Source: Bacteroidota bacterium (GTDB lineage Bacteria > Pseudomonadota > Alphaproteobacteria > Puniceispirillales > Puniceispirillaceae). Taken from it: DNA of 12,861 bases. Of this stretch, positions 7,687-12,861 are shown piece by piece (the stretch's first letter is position 1; the number at the start of each line of letters is the position of its first letter). The notes under the pieces were generated by a model, which was not told where the DNA came from, did not search any database, and was given only the letters and a program-made list of their open reading frames with translations. The stretch spans positions 1 through 12,861 of the forward strand of contig JAACDV010000233.1 in the NCBI GenBank assembly GCA_009936825.1. Reading direction: 5' to 3'. Position numbers and translations under genes: made by a program.

Positions 7687-7740
7687 AAACAGGTCTCCGC
7701 GTCTGGTCTCAATTCCGCGTTTGGTCTCTATTCAAGGTAG
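7687..7740. repeat. Imperfect 18-bp-period repeat between the MFS gene and psuK
   Basis: GGTCTC occurs at 7692, 7705 and 7723, the last two 18 bp apart, and CCGCGT occurs at 7697 and 7715, again 18 bp apart. The block spans the MFS stop codon (7732-7734) and the upstream region of psuK, including its Shine-Dalgarno GGAG. The copies are well diverged. Confidence 0.5.
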
Positions 7741-8997
7741 ATTGGCGCGACTGCGGCGCCAGAAACGCCATTGGATAATCGCCACTATCACCGATCCAAT
7801 TCCCATGACAAACATCGCCCAGAACCATCCATCCAATGATTCCGCGCCGCCGGTAAAATCCAGCATTACCCCAACAGCCGGGCCGCCAAGCGCCCCGCCA
7901 CTAAATCCAATCATCGAATGAACCGCCAGTAATGCCCCGCGGTCATGTGGTGCAGCGGCGGATACGGTCCCCGTGGTTAACGCACCGGAATCCATCATGA
8001 TAAAAACATTATAGACGCACAACACGGCAATCGCGACCCAGATTGGCGCGGCAAGAGTGAAAGCCGACAAAACAGCCATGCCCGCCGATGCTGCTCCAAA
8101 AAGGGTGATTACCCGGTGTCGATTATAGGTCAGGCAAAAACGCGCACCAATAATCGAGGCCACCATTCCGCTTAGCGTCATCAGTGTGACAATTGTCGTA
8201 ATAAGCGGAAGCGATAGAGCTGGTTGAGCGCGCGTACCAAGAAAGACGAAAAGAGCATAACTCCAGCTACGAAAGGCAAACAACTCATAGGTATGGGCAC
8301 CGTAAGCAACAATATAGCTCATCGCCTGCGGATTGCGAAAGGCCGGGCGAAGGTCCAGTGGATGACGCCGCCGAACCGGCTCAGGCGGCGCTTTAGCACG
8401 AACCAAAAACAGCATCCCAAGTACCGCGACAAGAGCGCCTGCCGCGCCAAGCCAAGCCGCCATCCGATAGTCGAAATAAATCAGCAGATTACCATTGATG
8501 AAGAACGAACTACCGGTGCCAATACCAAAACATGATGTATAAATCGGTACGGCATGAAGCCGGTGTCGGTCAGACAGTCGCGCGTTCAAAATTTGCAGCC
8601 CGGGCATATAGGTACCAGCGAGACCGGCTCCAACAATCGCCCATGTCAGCACAGCACTCCAGAACCCATTAGCAAAAGTGGCAAAACTACTCGCCCCAAT
8701 GAAAGTAGCAAGCGCTCCCCCGATAAAAACCCGCTTGGCGTCAACAGTATCCGTCAAACCGACAAGGATGGGTGTTGCCAACACATACCCGGCGAAATAA
8801 GCACCACTGATCCAGCCAACCTGGGTGTTAGTCAACCCCCAGCTATCGCCAAGCTGGACCAGAAAAACGGGCCAAATAGCATAACCAAGCATGGCGAGAA
8901 CTGCAGCAATACATGTCACCATGATCAGTATAATTGGCCGATCTCCAGCAATTACACCCCTGCTTTTATACTTCTCAGACGACTTTAACGATCCCAA
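7732..8997 (-). CDS. Major facilitator superfamily transporter, candidate pseudouridine/nucleoside importer
   Basis: An inner-membrane protein of 421 residues with about 12 hydrophobic segments in two halves. The loop between helices 2 and 3 carries VGLTDTVDAKRVFIGG, a version of the MFS motif G-x-L-(A/T)-D. A central charged loop, KAPPEPVRRRHPLDLR, separates the halves, and the C terminus WRFWRRSRANLP is positive, as expected for a cytoplasmic tail. The start is TTG at 8997, supported by AAGGA (plus-strand 9006-9010) eight bases upstream; the first ATG is 25 codons later, inside the first helix, and would truncate it. It comes first in a same-strand run with psuK (46-nt gap) and psuG, so uptake of pseudouridine or another nucleoside is a reasonable guess. 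The substrate is not shown by the sequence itself. Confidence 0.85.
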   Translation of the reverse strand: MGSLKSSEKYKSRGVIAGDRPIILIMVTCIAAVLAMLGYAIWPVFLVQLGDSWGLTNTQVGWISGAYFAGYVLATPILVGLTDTVDAKRVFIGGALATFIGASSFATFANGFWSAVLTWAIVGAGLAGTYMPGLQILNARLSDRHRLHAVPIYTSCFGIGTGSSFFINGNLLIYFDYRMAAWLGAAGALVAVLGMLFLVRAKAPPEPVRRRHPLDLRPAFRNPQAMSYIVAYGAHTYELFAFRSWSYALFVFLGTRAQPALSLPLITTIVTLMTLSGMVASIIGARFCLTYNRHRVITLFGAASAGMAVLSAFTLAAPIWVAIAVLCVYNVFIMMDSGALTTGTVSAAAPHDRGALLAVHSMIGFSGGALGGPAVGVMLDFTGGAESLDGWFWAMFVMGIGSVIVAIIQWRFWRRSRANLP

Positions 8998-9139
8998 GAA
9001 CCAATTCCTTTATCGGTGCTTTGTCATGCACTAAACCTTATTTCTACCATCTTTAGAGGAGAGGTCATCCAGAAATTCTTTCCCAGAAACAGGATGTAAA
9101 CGGGAAGTGGGGCGAGAGTGTCAAAAAATTAGAGCGGAC

Positions 9140-10042
9140 TCAGGCCAGCAAAACCATAACGATGGAAAGTGCCAGCAATGCCATCGCGAATAATTCCTTG
9201 AATGTCGGTTTTTCTTTGAAATAGAAAAATGAAATACAAAGAACAAACACCAGTTCGATCTGGCCAACGGCGCGCACTGGTGCCACCGCATAAAGAGAAA
9301 AGGCAGCGAACCAAGTGATCGTCGAAATAGCACCAGAAAAACCAACAATAATACTTTCACGCCAATGTATAAATGTGGCCTTTAGCTGATCCGGCGTCCG
9401 GCGGACCATCCAAATCCCCATCAGAGCCGACTGGATCAACACCGCCACCCCGCCGGTAAATCCGGCGCGCATCATCAGATCAGGACTATCTAGCGAATCA
9501 GTAGCGGCGCGATAAGCAACCGTAGAAAATCCTAGAAAAGCACCGCTAGCAAGACCGATCGCTGTTTGTTTTGTAAACAGAGATTTTTTCAAATTGTCAA
9601 AAGTCATTGCACTTTTGGCAAGCGAGAGAATAAAAACCGCGATCACGCCAATGATGATGGCTAACCCCACTTGAAGATTGACCAGATGCCCCAGAATCAC
9701 CGCCTCAAAGATGGCCGCCTGAATCACCTCGGTTTTTGAAAACGCCGTTCCGGCGGCAAAAGAGCGATGCGAAAACATCCTTACCAGCAGGATGGTGAAA
9801 ATAATCTGCGTTACGCCGGCAACGGTGACCCATAGCAAAAATTTCAGGTTCAGCGGTGGAAGCGGAACGGCGCTCCACCCTGCATAGGCAAGCACAAATG
9901 CCCAAGAAAAGGGAATGGCATAGGAAAAACGAACATAGCTTGCCCCCAGATCACCAAGGTCATCTTTCAGCTTCTTCTGATAAGCACCACGGACCGTTTG
10001 CGCGACAGCAGCGACAATCGTAAACCAAATCCAAATAGACAT
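9140..10042 (-). CDS. EamA/DMT superfamily permease, divergent from xsc
   Basis: An inner-membrane protein of 300 residues with about ten hydrophobic segments, the usual size and layout of drug/metabolite transporters with two EamA repeats. It starts MSIWIWFTIVAAVAQTVRGAYQKKLKDDLGD; a charged loop NLKKSLFTKQTA near the middle separates the repeats, and the second ends FYFKEKPTFKELFAMALLALS, matching the common EamA end (F-x-E-x-x-x-E-x-x-G-x-x-L). AGGG lies six bases before ATG 10042. It shares a 266-bp upstream region with xsc, so the two may be co-regulated; export of a sulfonate by-product or uptake of a related compound is possible but unproven. It is 142 nt upstream of the MFS gene, with no clear terminator between. 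Confidence 0.85.
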   Translation of the reverse strand: MSIWIWFTIVAAVAQTVRGAYQKKLKDDLGDLGASYVRFSYAIPFSWAFVLAYAGWSAVPLPPLNLKFLLWVTVAGVTQIIFTILLVRMFSHRSFAAGTAFSKTEVIQAAIFEAVILGHLVNLQVGLAIIIGVIAVFILSLAKSAMTFDNLKKSLFTKQTAIGLASGAFLGFSTVAYRAATDSLDSPDLMMRAGFTGGVAVLIQSALMGIWMVRRTPDQLKATFIHWRESIIVGFSGAISTITWFAAFSLYAVAPVRAVGQIELVFVLCISFFYFKEKPTFKELFAMALLALSIVMVLLA

Positions 10043-10067
10043 TTATTTCCCTGAACAAATCGCCGTC

Positions 10068-10111
10068 AAACCTGTCACTGCGTCACATGATGCGTAACAT
10101 TCAGCAGGTTT
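10068..10111. promoter_or_regulatory. Nested inverted repeats upstream of the EamA permease
   Basis: An outer pair AAACCTG (10068-10074) and CAGGTTT (10105-10111) is perfect over seven bases. Inside it, GCGTCA-CA-TGATGC (10080-10093) pairs with one G-T. The element lies 26-69 bases upstream of the permease ATG, so it could be a leader hairpin of that mRNA or an operator. The two-base inner loop is too tight for a good hairpin, which favours a protein site for the inner repeat. Confidence 0.35.
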
Positions 10112-10130
10112 TCCACGATGCCGCACTTTT

Positions 10131-10162
10131 TTGGACCTAATTTTCCAAATATCTGGCCCTAA
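10131..10162 (+). promoter_or_regulatory. Direct repeat resembling a TauR operator upstream of xsc
   Basis: TTGGACCTAA (10131-10140) and CTGGCCCTAA (10153-10162) agree at eight of ten positions and start 22 bp apart, about two helical turns. Direct repeats around CTGGAC are what I recall for TauR, the MocR-type (GntR/aminotransferase) taurine regulator of Rhodobacter. The location about 150 bases upstream of xsc, a taurine gene, fits. No tauR gene is in the window. Confidence 0.5.
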
Positions 10163-10209
10163 TGCAAGTTGGCAAGGTCTGCAATTGATAGTATGCAAAA
10201 ACAGATATC

Positions 10210-10246
10210 GGTACCCTCTAAAAATACTGGGGGTGTTTTTGGTACC
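10210..10246 (+). promoter_or_regulatory. Stem-loop candidate in the xsc leader
   Basis: GGTACC (10210-10215) and AAAAATAC (10220-10227) pair with GTGTTTTT (10233-10240) and GGTACC (10241-10246), giving 14 pairs with one G-T, a four-base bulge (CTCT) and a five-base loop. It ends 62 nt before the xsc ATG. It may be a leader structure or a double palindrome bound by a regulator. There is no U-run immediately after it, so it is not a normal terminator. Confidence 0.4.
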
Positions 10247-10308
10247 ATACCCGGTAATTTTACTCTTTTGCGATAACCAGCAACATTCAGGAATAGGGAT
10301 AACGCATC

Positions 10309-12087
10309 ATGAAAATGACAACAGAAGAAGCCTTTGTGAAAGTTCTACAGATGCATGGCATCGAAAATGCTTTTGGAATTATTGGTTCGGCAATGATGCC
10401 AATTTCTGATCTGTTCCCGCAGGCGGGCATAACCTTTTGGGACGCCGCACATGAATGCAACGCTGGCATGATGGCGGACGGGTTCACCCGTTCAACCGGC
10501 CAGATGTCAATGATGGTGGCGCAGAACGGCCCGGGCATTACCAATTTCGTAACGCCGGTGAAAACCGCTTACTGGAACCACACTCCTTTATTGCTGGTAA
10601 CACCGCAGGCGGCGAATAAGACGCTTGGTCAGGGCGGGTTTCAGGAAGTCGAGCAGATGGCACTGTTCAAAGATATGGTCGCCTATCAGGAAGAAGTTCG
10701 TGACCCTAGCCGGATTGCCGAAACGCTGAACCGGGTGATCTTGCAGGCCAAGCGCGCCTCAGCCCCTGCCCAAATCAACGTGCCGCGTGATTTCTGGACA
10801 CAGGTGATTGATATCGAACTTCCCGCCATTGTTGAATTTGAGCTTCCGGCTGGAGGTGCTGAGGCAATTGAAACTGCGGCTGCGATGCTGTCCGAGGCGA
10901 AATTCCCGGTCATTCTGAATGGCGCTGGTGTTGTTATTGGCGGTGCTATTCCTATTTCGATGCAGCTTGCCGAACGTTTGGACGCGCCTGTCTGCTGCGG
11001 GTATCAGCATAATGACGCCTTTCCCGGATCACATCCTTTGTTTGCCGGACCGCTTGGCTATAACGGATCAAAGGCGGCGATGGAGTTGATCAAACAAGCC
11101 GATGTTGTGCTTGGCCTTGGCACCCGTCTGAACCCCTTTTCAACACTTCCGGGCTATGGAATTGATTATTGGCCGGGTGATGCAAAAATTATTCAGGTTG
11201 ATATCAACGCCGACCGCATTGGCCTGACTAAGCCGGTGACCGTTGGTATCGTTGGTGATGCTGCCCAAGTGGCCAACAGTATCTTAGAAAAATTATCAGC
11301 AGAGGCTGGTGATCATAACCGTACGCAGCGCCGCGAGATTATCGCCAAGACAAAATCTGCCTGGGCGCAGGAGCTAAGCTCTATCGACCATGAAGATGAT
11401 GATCCGGGAACAACTTGGAACGAGCGTGCGCGCAACCGTGAGCCAAAAAAGCTATCACCGCGGATGGCGTGGCGGGCAATCCAAAGCGCCCTTCCAAAAA
11501 ATGCAATTATCTCGTCGGACATTGGAAACAACTGTGCGATCGGCAATGCGTATCCTACTTTTGAAGAAGGCCGCAAATATCTGGCTCCGGGCCTGTTTGG
11601 ACCGTGCGGCTATGGTCTTCCATCGATTGTTGGGGCCAAAATCGGTCGTGGTGATGTGCCGGTTGTGGGATTTGCCGGCGACGGTGCGTTTGGTATTTCA
11701 ATGAATGAAATGTCTGCCATTGGCCGGGAAGAATGGCCAGCCATCACCATGGTGATTTTCCGCAACTATCAGTGGGGCGCAGAAAAGCGTAACACTACCT
11801 TGTGGTATGATGACAATTTCGTCGGCACTGAACTGGATGACGGTGTTTCCTATGCTGGCATTGCCAAGGCGTGCGGGCTGAACGGCATGGTTGCTACCAC
11901 CATGGAAGAGGTAACCGATATGCTGAATACCGCCATCGATGCCCAGATGAAGGAAGGCAAAACCACCTTCATCGAAGTTATGCTAAATCAAGAGCTGGGC
12001 GAGCCCTTCCGCCGCGACGCAATGAAGGCCCCTGTTGCTGTTGCAGGCATTAGCCGCAACGACATGCGCCAGCAACCCATGGCATAA
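10309..12087 (+). CDS. xsc: Sulfoacetaldehyde acetyltransferase
   Basis: A cytoplasmic thiamine-diphosphate enzyme that converts sulfoacetaldehyde and phosphate to acetyl phosphate and sulfite, the C-S bond-breaking step of taurine and related sulfonate breakdown. At 592 residues it is full length and Xsc-like from end to end. MKMTTEEAFVKVLQMHGIE starts the protein; Glu49 in AAHECNAGMMADG is the cofactor-activating glutamate. The middle has TPQAANKTLGQGGFQEVEQ, VPRDFWTQVIDIELP and GYQHNDAFPGSHPLFAGP. The ThDP/metal motif runs from GDG (457-459) to Asn486 in FRNYQWGAEKRNTTLW. The end is MLNQELGEPFRRDAMKAPVAVAG. GGGA lies nine bases before ATG 10309; a second in-frame ATG follows two codons later. 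Phosphate acetyltransferase (pta), a frequent partner, is absent here, as are taurine dehydrogenase, aminotransferase and transporter genes. A strong terminator follows, so xsc may be monocistronic. Confidence 0.97.
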   Translation: MKMTTEEAFVKVLQMHGIENAFGIIGSAMMPISDLFPQAGITFWDAAHECNAGMMADGFTRSTGQMSMMVAQNGPGITNFVTPVKTAYWNHTPLLLVTPQAANKTLGQGGFQEVEQMALFKDMVAYQEEVRDPSRIAETLNRVILQAKRASAPAQINVPRDFWTQVIDIELPAIVEFELPAGGAEAIETAAAMLSEAKFPVILNGAGVVIGGAIPISMQLAERLDAPVCCGYQHNDAFPGSHPLFAGPLGYNGSKAAMELIKQADVVLGLGTRLNPFSTLPGYGIDYWPGDAKIIQVDINADRIGLTKPVTVGIVGDAAQVANSILEKLSAEAGDHNRTQRREIIAKTKSAWAQELSSIDHEDDDPGTTWNERARNREPKKLSPRMAWRAIQSALPKNAIISSDIGNNCAIGNAYPTFEEGRKYLAPGLFGPCGYGLPSIVGAKIGRGDVPVVGFAGDGAFGISMNEMSAIGREEWPAITMVIFRNYQWGAEKRNTTLWYDDNFVGTELDDGVSYAGIAKACGLNGMVATTMEEVTDMLNTAIDAQMKEGKTTFIEVMLNQELGEPFRRDAMKAPVAVAGISRNDMRQQPMA

Positions 12088-12127
12088 CACTGCCTAAAAA
12101 TTAAACCAGTTTTGCCTCGCAAACACC

Positions 12128-12158
12128 AAACCCGCGCCAAATCACGGCGCGGGTTTTT
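12128..12158 (+). terminator. Strong intrinsic terminator of xsc
   Basis: AAACCCGCGCC pairs perfectly with GGCGCGGGTTT around the loop AAATCAC, and the T run extends to five. It begins 40 nt after the xsc stop. On the opposite strand it would be followed by only three T, so it is weaker for the converging oxidoreductase gene. Confidence 0.9.
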
Positions 12159-12163
12159 CTATT

Positions 12164-12199
12164 CCCGAAACCACCAATCAGCCCGAAACCACCATCAAA
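12164..12199. repeat. 18-bp imperfect tandem duplication over the oxidoreductase stop codon
   Basis: Copy 1 (12164-12181) and copy 2 (12182-12199) both begin CCCGAAACCACCA and then diverge slightly, with a one-base offset. Copy 2 overlaps the stop codon of the minus-strand oxidoreductase (12195-12197). Confidence 0.7.
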
Positions 12200-12861
12200 C
12201 TGTCAAAATGCTGCATCCTGTGGTGCTGCGACTGGCCAGGGCAGAATGTGCCTTGCTCACATCTTGCAACGTAAATCGTTGATTGATTGCCACATTCAGC
12301 GTTCCGTCCACCACCAGTCCAAACAACGCTGAATATGCGGCCTCAAGCCAAGCCCGTTCTGCGGTGAAATGGAACAAAACCGGCCGGGTCAATCTCAGTG
12401 ATGCCGCCGCCAAGTCGGAAATCTTAAAATCGGTATAGGGTCCCGACGCCTGTCCGAAATTAACGATGGTGCCATGCCGCCTTGTTGCCGCCAGCGTTGT
12501 TGCCATAGTGTCCCTGCCAACAGAATCATAGGCGGCGTCAACGCCTTTTCCATCGGTCAGCTCCATAATCTGCGCCAAGACATCAGCGCTGGAATAATCA
12601 ATCACATGATCATAGCCACTGGCGCGTGCCAATTCAGATTTCCGGGGCCCGCCAGCTGTTCCAATCGTAACCGCGCCCAGTGACTTCAACCACTGACCGG
12701 CCAGCAATCCAACCCCGCCAGCAGCGGCGTGAAACAGGATTTTATCCCCCGCCTGCACTGCATAACTGTCACGAACAAGAAAGGCAGCCGTTAGACCTTT
12801 CAGCATGATTGCCGCCGCCACTTCGCACGAAATGCTATCAGGCAACTTGACCACATGATCG
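12195..12861 (-). CDS. qor: Zinc-free quinone oxidoreductase (NADPH:quinone reductase, MDR superfamily), N terminus cut by the window edge
   Basis: A cytoplasmic NAD(P)H-dependent reductase of the zeta-crystallin/QOR type. About 222 codons are visible and the frame stays open to the edge. Since relatives have about 325 residues, roughly the first 100 (the GroES-like domain start) lie outside. A GTG at 12854 is internal, not the start. Visible features in order are VKLPDSISCEVAAAIMLKGLTA, the Rossmann motif HAAAGGVGLLAGQWLKSLGA, IGTAGG, HVIDYSSADV, GKGVDAAYDSVGRDTM, VNFGQASGP, LTRPVLFHFTAERAWLEA, and the C-terminal AINQRFTLQDVSKAHSALASRSTTG. The last part is typical of bacterial QOR and ends without the zinc ligands of alcohol dehydrogenases. 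It converges on xsc with the terminator in between, so no functional link is implied. Confidence 0.92.
   Translation of the reverse strand, partial: DHVVKLPDSISCEVAAAIMLKGLTAAFLVRDSYAVQAGDKILFHAAAGGVGLLAGQWLKSLGAVTIGTAGGPRKSELARASGYDHVIDYSSADVLAQIMELTDGKGVDAAYDSVGRDTMATTLAATRRHGTIVNFGQASGPYTDFKISDLAAASLRLTRPVLFHFTAERAWLEAAYSALFGLVVDGTLNVAINQRFTLQDVSKAHSALASRSTTGCSILTV

Noticed and set aside
10169..10197. TTGGCA-17-TATGCA as the xsc promoter
   Set aside because: The -35 candidate is good, but the -10 matches only three of six positions, and a start there would depend on the unproven operator location.

Overview
The window looks like part of a mid-GC alphaproteobacterial chromosome, perhaps a marine heterotroph such as the SAR116/Puniceispirillum group. 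This rests on the style of the proteins, the set of catabolic genes (taurine/sulfonate, malonate, acyl-CoA, pseudouridine) and very short intergenic gaps. It is an inference from memory; no taxonomic marker is present. No phage, transposon or CRISPR signature is visible.

Left part (1-3820): a 10-bp tandem repeat runs off the left edge. Next is a crotonase-fold protein that lacks both classical catalytic glutamates (+). A CaiB/BaiF-type CoA-transferase converges on it (-) and is broken by a one-base frameshift at about 1459-1461. A 210-bp divergent intergenic region with small inverted repeats separates the CoA-transferase from malonyl-CoA synthetase MatB (+). These genes make a small acyl-CoA activation and handling group.

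Middle part (3828-8997), all on the minus strand: read in the direction of transcription, an MFS transporter (TTG start), pseudouridine kinase PsuK, pseudouridine-5'-phosphate glycosidase PsuG, an AMP-forming acyl-CoA synthetase, tRNA-Arg(CCT) and a short intrinsic terminator. PsuK and PsuG together degrade pseudouridine to uracil and ribose 5-phosphate. The MFS protein 46 nt upstream of PsuK is a candidate nucleoside importer.

Right part (9140-12861): an EamA/DMT permease (-) is divergent from xsc (+), which encodes sulfoacetaldehyde acetyltransferase, the key desulfonating step of taurine breakdown. The 266-bp gap between them carries two direct repeats 22 bp apart, TTGGACCTAA and CTGGCCCTAA, which resemble TauR-type operators, plus two stem-loop candidates. 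xsc ends at a strong intrinsic terminator and faces a zinc-free quinone oxidoreductase (-) cut by the right edge.

A recurring oddity is short imperfect tandem duplications (15-20 bp units) lying on or beside stop codons at four gene ends or junctions, plus the 10-bp array at the left edge. In psuK the 15-bp unit is a multiple of three and forms the end of the protein.
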